Assembly (NCBI RefSeq): GCF_000236805.1
Contig: NZ_AGFX01000001.1
Span: 62,001 to 126,000 of the forward strand
Direction: 5' to 3'
Length of the DNA: 64,000 nucleotides
Source of the DNA: Paenibacillus peoriae KCTC 3763
GTDB taxonomy: Bacteria; Bacillota; Bacilli; Paenibacillales; Paenibacillaceae
Shown piece by piece: positions 8,915 to 18,313 of the stretch. The notes under the pieces were generated by a model. That model was given only the letters and a program-made list of their open reading frames with translations. It ran no database searches and was not told the DNA's origin. Position numbers and translations under genes: made by a program. Every line of letters begins with the position of its first letter. The first letter of the stretch is position 1.

Positions 8915-9928
8915 ATGGAATCTTCAACTGAAACCGCTTCCAATACTGGTACTGCGATTCCCGAATCCAATCGGGGCAGACCGCGGAGGGGACGCGGGCC
9001 GGAGCCCGCACATGGTAAAAAAGGCTTGTGGGACAGTGTGAAGCAGCAAAAATATCTTTATTTTATGTCCATTCCTTTCGTCATATGGGTGTTTATTTTT
9101 AGTTATCTTCCCTTGTGGGGCTGGACGATGGCCTTTCAAAATTATAAGCCTGCCAAATCCTTTTTGGATCAGAAATGGGTAGGGTTCGACAACTTTATTG
9201 AGCTTTTTCAGGATGAACGATTTTATCTGGTATTACGCAATACGCTGGCGATGAGCTTAATGGGCATTGTGTTTGGCTTTGTTGTACCGATCTTTTTTGC
9301 AATTTTGTTAAATGAGCTGAGGGGAATGATGTTCAAGCGCTTCGTGCAGACGGTATCTTACCTTCCGCACTTTGTATCCTGGGTGGTGGTTGCCGGATTG
9401 GTTACCAAGATGCTGTCCATTGATGGGGGGATCGTTAACGATATATTGATAGCGCTTCATATTGTGGATGAGCCGATTCAATTTATGGCCAAGGGGAGCT
9501 GGTTCTGGTACATTGTAACCGCTTCCGACATATGGAAAGAGACGGGCTGGAACACGATTATTTACTTAGCCGCGATCACCGGAATAGACCAGGAGCAGTA
9601 TGAAGCTTCCCGTGTGGATGGGGCAAGCCGCTGGAGACAGATGTGGCATATTACGCTGCCGGGCATCCGCTCGACCATTGCCGTCCTGTTTATTATGGCG
9701 ATTGGGCATTTGGTCAGCAACGGTTTTGAAAAGCAGTTCCTGCTGGGCAATAGTCTGGTAACAGATTATTCCGAAGTGCTGGATTTGTATGCATTGAATT
9801 ACGGGATTAATTTGGGCCGCTTCTCTTACGGGACGGCGATCGGTATTTTCAATTCGTTGGTCAGCATTCTGTTGTTGTTTACGGCAAATGGCATATTCAA
9901 GAAGCTGACCAAAGAAAGCATCATGTAG
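8915..9928 (+). CDS. Carbohydrate ABC importer permease (LplB/YtcP-type, family CUT1)
   Basis: This 337-residue protein has a basic, proline-rich cytoplasmic N-terminus (about 40 residues, including RGRPRRGRG), then six membrane segments. The EAA loop EASRVDGASRWRQMWHITLP marks the CUT1 permease family. YLYFMSIPFVIWVFIFSYLP is typical of Paenibacillus LplB-like proteins. The start has GAGGAGG upstream. It is followed 15 bases later by the second permease. There is no dedicated ATPase gene here, which is usual because such systems share one ATPase encoded elsewhere. Confidence 0.87.
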   Translation: MESSTETASNTGTAIPESNRGRPRRGRGPEPAHGKKGLWDSVKQQKYLYFMSIPFVIWVFIFSYLPLWGWTMAFQNYKPAKSFLDQKWVGFDNFIELFQDERFYLVLRNTLAMSLMGIVFGFVVPIFFAILLNELRGMMFKRFVQTVSYLPHFVSWVVVAGLVTKMLSIDGGIVNDILIALHIVDEPIQFMAKGSWFWYIVTASDIWKETGWNTIIYLAAITGIDQEQYEASRVDGASRWRQMWHITLPGIRSTIAVLFIMAIGHLVSNGFEKQFLLGNSLVTDYSEVLDLYALNYGINLGRFSYGTAIGIFNSLVSILLLFTANGIFKKLTKESIM

Positions 9929-9943
9929 GGAGGGAGAGGCGAA

Positions 9944-10846
9944 ATGACAAACAAGGCTTTTAACGCGACCCGGTCTGAAAAGATGTTTGACCTGTTCAAC
10001 TATATTCTTATGGCTCTAATCGTGGTAGTGACGCTGTATCCGTTTCTGAACGTACTTGCAATTTCCTTGAATAATTCGACGGACACGGTTCGTGGCGGCA
10101 TTTATATATGGCCCCGCCAGTTTACAATCGAAAATTACAAAACAATTTTCCAATACGATGGCCTTCTTCAGGGGCTGCAGGTATCGATTTTACGTACACT
10201 GGTCGGAACGGTGCTGGGACTCATCTGTGCATCCATGCTTGCATTTACGCTGAGTCGGGTCGATTTTCGCGCCCGCAAATTCATTTCCACGTTTCTGGCA
10301 TTGACGATGTATTTTTCCGGCGGGATGGTGCCTGTGTTTATTCTGATGCGTGATTTGCATTTGCTGGGCACGTTCTGGGTGTATATTTTTCCGACGCTGA
10401 TTAGCGCGTTTAATGTATTTGTCATTCGTTCCTTTATGGATGGCTTGCCGTATGCGCTGCAGGAGTCTGCCAAGCTGGACGGAGCAAACGATTTTACAAT
10501 ATACTGGAAAATAATTCTACCGCTGTGTAAGCCTGTGCTCGCGACAATTGCTCTTTTTTTGGCGGTGAATCAATGGAACGCGTGGTTTGATACGTATTTG
10601 TACAACGGGACAGCTTCACAATGGACAACGCTGCAATACGAGCTGATGAAGGTACTGCAAAGTACACAGCAAGGCGGCTCCAGCATGACCAACAGCAATG
10701 ATATGGCGAAGCAAATGGCACAGATTTCGCCAGAATCCATCAAAATGGCAATTACGATTACGGTTACACTCCCCATCCTGCTGGTATATCCGTTCCTGCA
10801 AAAGTATTTTGTAGGCGGCATGACGCTGGGCGCAGTGAAATCGTAA
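9944..10846 (+). CDS. Carbohydrate ABC importer permease (LplC/YtcP-type)
   Basis: This 300-residue protein has six membrane segments and the EAA loop ESAKLDGANDFTIYWKIILP. Its C-terminus, ending QKYFVGGMTLGAVKS, is characteristic of the LplC/YtcP group. The GGGAGGGAGAGG site precedes ATG 9944. It is the heterodimer partner of the preceding permease. Confidence 0.87.
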   Translation: MTNKAFNATRSEKMFDLFNYILMALIVVVTLYPFLNVLAISLNNSTDTVRGGIYIWPRQFTIENYKTIFQYDGLLQGLQVSILRTLVGTVLGLICASMLAFTLSRVDFRARKFISTFLALTMYFSGGMVPVFILMRDLHLLGTFWVYIFPTLISAFNVFVIRSFMDGLPYALQESAKLDGANDFTIYWKIILPLCKPVLATIALFLAVNQWNAWFDTYLYNGTASQWTTLQYELMKVLQSTQQGGSSMTNSNDMAKQMAQISPESIKMAITITVTLPILLVYPFLQKYFVGGMTLGAVKS

Positions 10847-10881
10847 CAGTTAAATCATTAAGAATACAGGAGGTTTCGAAC

Positions 10882-12576
10882 ATGAAAAAACACTGGTCCA
10901 GATTTGCACTCATTCCCCTGCTTGCGGTATCACTTGCTGCACTGGCAGGCTGTGGCGGGAGCCAAGACGCAGCAAAGGAGGGCTCATCCAGCGGAACTGA
11001 TCCGATTACGTTTAGTTTTTTTGGAGCTGATCCGAGCCCGCAATGGAGCGGTATGAAGGATGAAATAGGCAAGGAAATCACGAAAAGAACGGGTGTAACC
11101 CTGAATGCTGAATTCGATGTCAGCGGCGGGGGCGGGAATGACCGCATTTCCTTGATGGCAGCAAGCGGAGAGTACCCGGATCTGGTTTCTGCCAAAGCAA
11201 ATGTCAGCAAGCTGGTGGATGCCGGAGCGATGATTGATCTGACGGATCTGATTAACGAGCACGCACCGAATCTCAAAAAGCTGTACGGTCCCTATATGGA
11301 TCGGCTGAAATACAGCAATAAGGATCAGGCTATCTATGTCATTCCTACGTACGCAGGTGTGGGGCAGAAGAGCTTTGATGCGACGGGTGGATTTGAAATC
11401 CAGCACAGGGTACTTAAGGAACTGGGGTATCCGAAGGTGAAAACATTACAGGATTTTGAGAACGTACTTAAGACTTATGCAGCCAAACATCCGACCATTG
11501 ACGGCAAAAAAGCAATTCCCCTCACGCTGGATGCGGATGACTGGAGAATCATGATTACCGTAACGAATCCTGCCTTCCAGACGACAGGAGCGTCGGACGA
11601 TGGCGAATATTTTATTGATCCCAAGACGTTTGAAGCCAAGCTTCATTACAAACGTCCGGAGGAAAAGGAGTATTTCCGCTGGTTGAACCATATGTACAAT
11701 GAAGGGCTGCTGGATAAGGAATCATTTGTGCAAAAAAGTGACCAGTACAAATCCAAAATTGCCAGCGGTCGCGTCCTCGGTCTGATTGACCAGGAATGGG
11801 GCTATCTGGAAGCTGAAAATGCGTTAAAAACGTCAGGCAAGGCCGATGCCAGCTATGCGCATTTTCCAGTTACATTTTCGGAGGAATATAAGGATCATTC
11901 CTTTCAAGATGCAGGCTTCATGTCCGGTTATGGTGTAGGCATTACAGAGAGCTGTAAGGACCCGGTGCGGGCCATTAAGTTTCTTGATTATCTGGCTTCC
12001 GATGAAGGACAGGTGCTGGTGAACTGGGGGATCGAAGGTAAGCATTATGAGATCAAGGACGGCAAACGCATCATTCCGGCAAATATACTGGAGCAAAAAA
12101 CAAACAACGCCACCAGCTTCAACAAAACAAGCGGAATGGATCTGTACACGTTGATCAGCGGACATTATGGTGATGGTGTGAAGGACCCTACGGGGAACTA
12201 CTATACTACCAAATTTCCGGAACAAATTATCGCAGCCTATTCGGAGCCGGAAAAGGAGTCGCTCAAGGCGTATGGCGTAAAAACGTGGAAGGAGCTTTTC
12301 CCGGACGAAAAGGAATTTGAAGTCAAGCCATGGGGCGCAGCCTATAACCTGATGACAGACAATGAATCCAACTATAACGTTACGTTCAAAAAAACCACGG
12401 ATATTATCCGCAAGCGTATACCGGAGGCTATTTTGGCACCGACCTCCAATTTTGACACCGTGTACGACAACATGATCAAAGAGCTGGATGCGGCCGGCGC
12501 TGTGCAAATGGAACAGCAGTACACGCAATTGGTGAAGGACAGAGTGGAGCTATGGAGCGGGAAGGCATCTAAATAA
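10882..12576 (+). CDS. Carbohydrate-binding lipoprotein of the ABC importer (LplA-type)
   Basis: This 564-residue lipoprotein has signal peptidase II site LAGC (C23), followed by a Gly/Ser-rich tether. The size and the opening around ITFSFFGADPSPQW fit the large family 1 binding proteins of the LplA/YtcQ group. The substrate is unknown. Linked GH95 and GH1 genes suggest fucosylated or beta-linked oligosaccharides from plants. AGGAGG lies ahead of ATG 10882. Confidence 0.85.
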   Translation: MKKHWSRFALIPLLAVSLAALAGCGGSQDAAKEGSSSGTDPITFSFFGADPSPQWSGMKDEIGKEITKRTGVTLNAEFDVSGGGGNDRISLMAASGEYPDLVSAKANVSKLVDAGAMIDLTDLINEHAPNLKKLYGPYMDRLKYSNKDQAIYVIPTYAGVGQKSFDATGGFEIQHRVLKELGYPKVKTLQDFENVLKTYAAKHPTIDGKKAIPLTLDADDWRIMITVTNPAFQTTGASDDGEYFIDPKTFEAKLHYKRPEEKEYFRWLNHMYNEGLLDKESFVQKSDQYKSKIASGRVLGLIDQEWGYLEAENALKTSGKADASYAHFPVTFSEEYKDHSFQDAGFMSGYGVGITESCKDPVRAIKFLDYLASDEGQVLVNWGIEGKHYEIKDGKRIIPANILEQKTNNATSFNKTSGMDLYTLISGHYGDGVKDPTGNYYTTKFPEQIIAAYSEPEKESLKAYGVKTWKELFPDEKEFEVKPWGAAYNLMTDNESNYNVTFKKTTDIIRKRIPEAILAPTSNFDTVYDNMIKELDAAGAVQMEQQYTQLVKDRVELWSGKASK

Positions 12577-12610
12577 CAAATCCATTAACCAAACTTTGAA
12601 ATGCCGGATG

Positions 12611-12657
12611 ACAGAGCACTTGTCCTAGGGGCAATACGGGATCGGTGCTCTGTTTTA
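12611..12657 (+). terminator. Intrinsic terminator between the importer and the glycosidase genes
   Basis: ACAGAGCAC (12611-12619) pairs with GTGCTCTGT (12645-12653), followed by TTTTA. It may reduce, but need not abolish, readthrough into the glycosidase pair. Confidence 0.55.
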
Positions 12658-12679
12658 GCTCAGGTGGGGAGGGTTTGAC

Positions 12680-15160
12680 GTGACGAAAGGCGAAAAGCCG
12701 CAGCCTCTGCGGTTATGGTACCGCCAACCTGCTGAGGTATGGGAGGAAGCATTGCCCGTCGGCAATGGGAGACTCGGCGCTATGGTGTTTGGCGGGATCA
12801 GGGAGGAGCGTTTGCAATTAAACGAGGATACGCTCTGGTCTGGATTTCCCAGAGATGGCGTTCAATATGATGCTTTGCGATACTTGAAGCCCGTCAGAGA
12901 GCTGATTGCAGCTGGAAAATACAAGGACGCGGAACATCTGATCAATACGCACATGCTGGGTTGCGATACGGAAGCGTATCAGCCTCTGGGAGATTTGTGG
13001 ATTGCGCAGGAGGGCCTCGGGGAAATCACGCATTATGAACGGGAACTGGACTTACCGACAGGCACAGCAGCAGTTGCTTTTCATAGCGATGGCATCCGAT
13101 ATACGCGTGAGGTTATCGCAAGTAGCCCAGATGGAATCATCATGGTATCGCTGACTGCGAATAGGGCTGGGCAGATTAATGCATCGGTGCGCATAACGAC
13201 ACCGCATCCTTGTGAGGATGAGGCAGGCGAGGATGAACATTTTGCTGTTTTATCCCAATGGGATAGCGATGTGGCTGAGGGACCATCCGATGAAGCGGCA
13301 AGGAACTGTATTACGCTGACCGGACGAGCGCCCAGTCATGTGGAATCCAATTATCACGGTGATCATCCGCAGTCGGTCGTTTACGAGCATGATCTGGGGA
13401 TGGCTTTTGCGGTTCAGGCGAGGATGGTTTCCGAGGGAGGGATCGTAACGACGAAGGCTGACGGAACAGTCATCGTCTCGGGCGCCGATACACTCACGAT
13501 ATATTTGGCGGCGGCGACCGGATTTCGGGGATTCCATACGATGCCTGATAGTGATCCGGCGGAGTCAGCAGAGGTCTGCCAAGTCACTTTGGATAAGGTG
13601 ATATCGCTGGGGAGCGAGCAGGTGCGACAGCGGCATGAGCAGGACCATCGCGCACTGTTCGACCGTGTCGCATTGGAGCTTGGGGGCGACACTCGAACCG
13701 AAGAGTCGATTCTGCCCACTGATCTGCGCTTGGAGCGTTATAAGCAAGGTGAGGCGGACCCGCGTTTGGAGGTGCTTTTATTTCAGTATGGACGCTACCT
13801 GCTCATGGGCAGTTCACGCCCGGGCAGTCAGCCCGCCAATCTCCAGGGCATCTGGAATGACCGGGTGCAGCCGCCGTGGAACAGTAATTATACAACCAAT
13901 ATCAATACACAGATGAATTATTGGCCGGCTGAAGTATGTAACCTTGCCGAGTGCCATGAGCCCCTGCTGCACATGATTGGGGAAATCAGCCGTACAGGAC
14001 GCAGAGTGGCTTCCGTCAATTACGGCGCTCAAGGATGGGCAGCCCACCACAATGTAGACCTGTGGAGGTACGCCGGACCGTCAGGAGGCCACGCCAGTTG
14101 GGCATTTTGGCCGCTAGGGGGTGTATGGCTGACCGCTCATCTGTGGGACCGTTATCTGTTCACCCAGGATACAGCATACTTGGCGGAACAGGCTTATCCG
14201 CTGATGAAGGGTGCGGCTGCCTTCTGTATGGATTGGCTCGTAGAAGGCCCGAATGGTTGGCTAGTTACCTCTCCCTCCACATCACCTGAAAACAAATTTA
14301 TAACACCGTCCGGCGAAGAGTGCAGTATATCCATGGGTTCTACGATGGATATGACACTGATCCGGGAACTGCTCGGCAACTGCATTCAGGCAGCGGATCT
14401 GCTGGAATTAGACGAAGAGTTCCGCAACCGCTGTGAAGAGACACAGCAACGGCTGCTGCCTTATCAAATGGGTCGTCATGGGCAGTTGCAGGAGTGGTTT
14501 GTCGACTTTGAGGAAGCGGAGCCGGGACATCGACATGTTTCGCATCTGTACGGATTGTACCCTGGCCGACAAATCCATATCCGCGATACTCCGGAGCTGG
14601 CAGAGGCAGCCCGCATATCTTTGTACAGGCGGCTGGATCATGGTGGAGGCTATACCGGATGGAGCTGTGCCTGGCTGATTAACCTGTACGCCCGCCTGGA
14701 GGATGGCGAGGCGGCGCATCGGTATGTTCGCACATTACTGTCGCGTTCGGCCTATCCCAATCTATTCGACGCTCACCCGCCTTTTCAGATTGACGGCAAT
14801 TTTGGCGCGACGGCGGGCATCGCGGAAATGCTGCTGCAAAGCCGTCCGGGTGAGATAACCTTACTGCCTGCCCTGCCTGCAGCATGGTCGCAGGGACGGG
14901 TCAGCGGATTGCGGGGGCGTGGCGGGATGACGGTCAGCATAGAATGGTCCGGTTCCCGGCTCGTCCGTGCGGAACTTATCGCATCTGTCCCGGCAGGAAA
15001 CTACAGCATTCGCTGTGCACAGCCCTTTAGCGCAGATGCCCGGCAAGCTCAGCCTGATCCAGAGCACGGCGGATTCATTCTGTCATGGATTTTTACCAAA
15101 GAGCAGGAAATAACGGACGGACATATAATTATCATTCATGGAGAGGAAGATCGAATATGA
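12680..15160 (+). CDS. GH95-family alpha-L-fucosidase
   Basis: This 826-residue protein has the GH95 layout: an N-terminal beta domain (LRLWYRQPAEVWEEALPVGN; RLQLNEDTLWSG), a linker, then an (alpha/alpha)6 barrel. Active-site blocks are visible: NLQGIWNDRVQPPWNSNYTT, NINTQMNYWPAEVCNLAECH, HVSHLYGLYPG and DGNFGATAGIAE. There is no signal peptide, so it probably acts in the cytoplasm on imported oligosaccharides. GH95 enzymes remove alpha-1,2-L-fucose, and some act on L-galactose. GTG 12680 follows GGGGAGGG. Its stop overlaps the next gene's start. Confidence 0.88.
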   Translation: MTKGEKPQPLRLWYRQPAEVWEEALPVGNGRLGAMVFGGIREERLQLNEDTLWSGFPRDGVQYDALRYLKPVRELIAAGKYKDAEHLINTHMLGCDTEAYQPLGDLWIAQEGLGEITHYERELDLPTGTAAVAFHSDGIRYTREVIASSPDGIIMVSLTANRAGQINASVRITTPHPCEDEAGEDEHFAVLSQWDSDVAEGPSDEAARNCITLTGRAPSHVESNYHGDHPQSVVYEHDLGMAFAVQARMVSEGGIVTTKADGTVIVSGADTLTIYLAAATGFRGFHTMPDSDPAESAEVCQVTLDKVISLGSEQVRQRHEQDHRALFDRVALELGGDTRTEESILPTDLRLERYKQGEADPRLEVLLFQYGRYLLMGSSRPGSQPANLQGIWNDRVQPPWNSNYTTNINTQMNYWPAEVCNLAECHEPLLHMIGEISRTGRRVASVNYGAQGWAAHHNVDLWRYAGPSGGHASWAFWPLGGVWLTAHLWDRYLFTQDTAYLAEQAYPLMKGAAAFCMDWLVEGPNGWLVTSPSTSPENKFITPSGEECSISMGSTMDMTLIRELLGNCIQAADLLELDEEFRNRCEETQQRLLPYQMGRHGQLQEWFVDFEEAEPGHRHVSHLYGLYPGRQIHIRDTPELAEAARISLYRRLDHGGGYTGWSCAWLINLYARLEDGEAAHRYVRTLLSRSAYPNLFDAHPPFQIDGNFGATAGIAEMLLQSRPGEITLLPALPAAWSQGRVSGLRGRGGMTVSIEWSGSRLVRAELIASVPAGNYSIRCAQPFSADARQAQPDPEHGGFILSWIFTKEQEITDGHIIIIHGEEDRI

Positions 15161-16503
15161 CCATTTTTCAATTTCCGCAGGACTTTATGTGGGGAACGGC
15201 AACGGCAGCCTATCAAATCGAGGGGGCTTATCAGGAGGGGGGAAGAAGCCTGTCCATTTGGGATACCTTTGCCCATACGCCTGGTAAGGTGTTTAACGGA
15301 GATAACGGGAATGTAGCTTGCGACAGCTATCATCGCTACGAGGAGGATATCCGGCTGATGAAGGAGCTGGGCATTCGTACATATCGTTTTTCGGTGTCAT
15401 GGCCGCGTATATTCCCGAATGGTGACGGTGAAGTCAATCAAGAAGGTTTGGACTATTATCATCGCGTAGTCGATTTGTTGAACGAAAACGGGATTGAACC
15501 GTTTTGCACATTGTATCACTGGGATTTGCCACAGGTGCTTCAGGATGCGGGAGGCTGGGAAAATCGCCGCACGATTCAGGCATTTGTCCAGTTTGCCGAA
15601 ACGATGTTCCGCGAGTTTCACGGAAAAATACACCATTGGCTCACATTTAATGAACCGTGGTGCATCGCTTTTTTATCCAATATGCTGGGCGTTCACGCCC
15701 CTGGTCTGACGAATCTCCAGACAGCCATCGATGTGGGACATCATCTGTTGGTTGCACATGGCCTTTCTGTGCGTCGTTTCCGCGAGCTGGGCACCAGTGG
15801 TCAGATTGGCATCGCGCCAAATGTCTCATGGGCTGTGCCCTACAGCACTTCCGAGGATGACAAAGCCGCTTGTGCGCGCACGATTTCCCTACACAGTGAC
15901 TGGTTTCTCCAGCCTATCTATCAAGGCTCATATCCACAGTTTTTGGTAGACTGGTTTGCGGAGCAGGGAGCCAGCGTACCGATTCAGGATGGGGATATGG
16001 ACATCATTCGTGAACCGATAGATATGATCGGCATCAATTACTATAGTATGTCAGTGAATCGCTTTAATCCCGAAGCCGGGTTTCTTCAATCCGAAGAGAT
16101 CAATATGGGACTGCCAGTCACGGATATCGGCTGGCCGGTGGAATCACGCGGGCTGTATGAGGTACTGCATTATTTGCAAAAATACGGCAACATCGACATA
16201 TACATTACAGAGAATGGGGCATGTATCAACGATGACATCGTGAACGGCAAGATTCAGGATGACCGTCGTATTTCGTATATGCGTCAGCATTTGGTACAGG
16301 TACATCGGGCTATTCATGACGGGCTGCATGTCAAAGGATATATGGCATGGTCACTGATGGATAATTTTGAATGGGCAGAAGGGTACAATATGAGATTTGG
16401 CATGATTCATGTCGATTTCCGCACACAAATCCGCACCCCTAAGGAAAGCTATTACTGGTATCAAAATGTGGTCAATAATAATTGGCTGGAGACCAGACGC
16501 TAA
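15157..16503 (+). CDS. bglA: GH1 beta-glucosidase (BglA-type)
   Basis: This 448-residue TIM-barrel enzyme has acid/base E166 in TFNEPW and nucleophile E352 in ITENG. The opening MTIFQFPQDFMWGTATAAYQ and the total length match, from memory, the well-studied intracellular P. polymyxa beta-glucosidase A. It hydrolyses terminal beta-glucosyl residues of cellobiose-type sugars in the cytoplasm. ATG 15157 overlaps the GH95 stop (ATGA) and has GAGAGGAAGA upstream, so an earlier in-frame start at 15085 is rejected. It is cotranscribed with the fucosidase. Confidence 0.93.
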   Translation: MTIFQFPQDFMWGTATAAYQIEGAYQEGGRSLSIWDTFAHTPGKVFNGDNGNVACDSYHRYEEDIRLMKELGIRTYRFSVSWPRIFPNGDGEVNQEGLDYYHRVVDLLNENGIEPFCTLYHWDLPQVLQDAGGWENRRTIQAFVQFAETMFREFHGKIHHWLTFNEPWCIAFLSNMLGVHAPGLTNLQTAIDVGHHLLVAHGLSVRRFRELGTSGQIGIAPNVSWAVPYSTSEDDKAACARTISLHSDWFLQPIYQGSYPQFLVDWFAEQGASVPIQDGDMDIIREPIDMIGINYYSMSVNRFNPEAGFLQSEEINMGLPVTDIGWPVESRGLYEVLHYLQKYGNIDIYITENGACINDDIVNGKIQDDRRISYMRQHLVQVHRAIHDGLHVKGYMAWSLMDNFEWAEGYNMRFGMIHVDFRTQIRTPKESYYWYQNVVNNNWLETRR

Positions 16504-16716
16504 AAAGATCTGCTTTGAAATAGCGGGGCTGGTTCCGTCTTCACTCCCTTTTGTTTGAACAGAAGGTCCTTCGGGGTAGTAATAGCCCACGATATGTTAC
16601 AGGTTGTTCCAAGTATGTATAGACCAAAGGAATAGAAAAGCAAGATATGTGCATACTGACAAAAATACCTGACGAGGGCGTTTGAAACTATTTTTAGACC
16701 GGAGGGAGTGAAGGGT

Positions 16717-16965
16717 ATGGCTGCAAATTATAGGAATTCAGGATCAACTGACAACCAAATGAGCCGCACGGTATCAGTTATCGCGTGGATTGCCTGCATT
16801 GCAGGTATTATCCTTATTTTGTTTGATCTAGGGAATTTAAGCGATCGTAATATATATTTAATGGTAGGTATTGGCTGCTTCGTTGCTGGCATATTTATTT
16901 TTCTCATTGGGAAAGCGTTTGTCATTGCCCGTAAGAAGGAAGACCAGGAAAACGGCCGCAGTTAA
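16717..16965 (+). CDS. Small two-helix membrane protein of unknown function
   Basis: This 82-residue protein has two hydrophobic helices (about residues 21-40 and 48-70), a polar N-terminus rich in Ser/Asn and a charged C-terminal tail (RKKEDQENGRS). ATG 16717 is chosen over GTG 16708 because GGAGG at 16701-16705 is too close to the GTG. It stands alone, with a terminator downstream. I do not recognise the family. Confidence 0.7.
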   Translation: MAANYRNSGSTDNQMSRTVSVIAWIACIAGIILILFDLGNLSDRNIYLMVGIGCFVAGIFIFLIGKAFVIARKKEDQENGRS

Positions 16966-17004
16966 CATAAATAAAAATGAAAGAACATATCCAATAAAAC
17001 AACA

Positions 17005-17057
17005 TCGTGGGTCTTCGAGCAGTGTAGCATGATAACTGTACGGAGGCCCGCTTTTTG
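17005..17057 (+). terminator. Terminator after the small membrane protein
   Basis: The stem arms GTGGGTCTTCG (17007-17017) and CGGAGGCCCGC (17041-17051) include G-U pairs, and T residues follow from 17052. The region from here to 17304 is very A/T-rich and holds the presumed qox promoter. A TTGTTAACAA palindrome lies near 17197-17206. Confidence 0.65.
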
Positions 17058-17304
17058 CTTTAATATAGCTTCTTTGCGATACATAAATATCGTATTTTAT
17101 GTCATTTTTTTAGTAATAAATGATTTTTGAATTTGCAAGAGAAAATTTATTTTTAGAGAGATTTTTCACAAAAAACGGACAAATAATCGACAATTTTGTT
17201 AACAATAAAAAAAGTGACTGCTTTTCTGCTATCTTATAAGGGGCAACATTACAGGAGTTCGTTAGTTTTGAGTAATTTACTATTTCTAAGGAGAGGGGAA
17301 CAAC

Positions 17305-18288
17305 ATGAACAAAAAACCAAAAGCGATTATTGCGTTGGTTTTGACCGTGCTCACGGTAGCATTGCTCATTTGGACGTGTTTTTATGCTGGCGGAAAATAC
17401 GTTGTTTTCGATCCGAAAGGACCCGTTGGGCAAGCACAAAAAGAGCTGATCATTATTACGACGGCCTTGTCTGCGCTTATAATTGTACCGGTCATGATTT
17501 TGACTTTCTTCATTATTTGGCGCTATCGTGACTCAGCCACTAACAAAGTAAAGTATCAACCCCACTGGGATGACAGCAAAAAGCTGGAAACCGTGTGGTG
17601 GGCTATTCCGATTATCGTTATTTGTATTATTGCGGTCATCACTGCGAGATATACCTACTTGCTGGAGCCTTCCAAGCCGTTGGCAAGTACACAAAAGCCA
17701 GTAACCATTCAAGTGACTTCACTGGACTGGAAATGGCTCTTTATGTACCCGGAGGAAGGTATAGCTACAGTTAACCAGGTTCACATTCCTAAAGGTGTTC
17801 CAGTCCGTTTTGAACTGACTGCCGATGCCCCGATGAACTCGTTCTGGATTCCGCAATTGGGCGGTCAAATCTACACCATGTCAGGCATGGCTATGAAACT
17901 GCATTTGCAGGCCGATCACGAAGGAACTTACTTTGGCTCGGGTGCAAACTTTAGCGGTGAGCATTTTGGACAAATGCGATTTGATGTAGAAGTCCAGTCG
18001 GATGAAGAGTATAAAAACTGGGTCGCTGACATCAAGAAGCAGTCCAAACCGTTGACAAAGGACGGCTATTTGGCGCTTGCAAAACCAGGTTTGTCCCAGC
18101 CTGATGAGTATTCTTCGATTCCCGACGGATTGTTCCAGGACATCGTAACCAAGTACGTAGTAGACGGTGCTTCCAACCCGCATGCAGGACATGGCGAAGG
18201 AGCATCCGCTGAAAACTCTTCCAAGTCAGGCACAGAAGTTAAAGGTGCAATGGACATGAGTCATATGAATATGAGCGGACACAATTAA
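17305..18288 (+). CDS. qoxA: Cytochrome aa3 quinol oxidase subunit II
   Basis: This 327-residue protein has two N-terminal membrane helices and an external cupredoxin domain. The Cys ligands of a CuA centre are absent (ANFSGEHFGQM in place of the CxxxC loop), so it is a quinol oxidase rather than a cytochrome c oxidase. The last 40 or so residues are rich in His and Met (NPHAGHGEGA; MDMSHMNMSGHN), which is unusual and could bind copper. The ribosome-binding site AAGGAGAGG precedes ATG 17305. It is the first gene of qoxABCD. Confidence 0.93.
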   Translation: MNKKPKAIIALVLTVLTVALLIWTCFYAGGKYVVFDPKGPVGQAQKELIIITTALSALIIVPVMILTFFIIWRYRDSATNKVKYQPHWDDSKKLETVWWAIPIIVICIIAVITARYTYLLEPSKPLASTQKPVTIQVTSLDWKWLFMYPEEGIATVNQVHIPKGVPVRFELTADAPMNSFWIPQLGGQIYTMSGMAMKLHLQADHEGTYFGSGANFSGEHFGQMRFDVEVQSDEEYKNWVADIKKQSKPLTKDGYLALAKPGLSQPDEYSSIPDGLFQDIVTKYVVDGASNPHAGHGEGASAENSSKSGTEVKGAMDMSHMNMSGHN

Positions 18289-18313
18289 ATGATTATAGGG
18301 AAGGAGGCTCCCA

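Noticed and set aside
11833-12528. Long minus-strand open frame (231 codons)
   Set aside because: It lies wholly inside the binding-protein gene on the plus strand, has no ribosome-binding site and no recognisable domain. It is an antisense shadow.
17197-17206. TTGTTAACAA as a Rex or ResD site controlling qox
   Set aside because: The palindrome is short and A/T-rich in an A/T-rich region and does not match the full Rex consensus. It is noted only.
17305-18288. Cytochrome c oxidase subunit II
   Set aside because: The CuA Cys ligands are missing and the gene order is qoxABCD, so it is a quinol oxidase.
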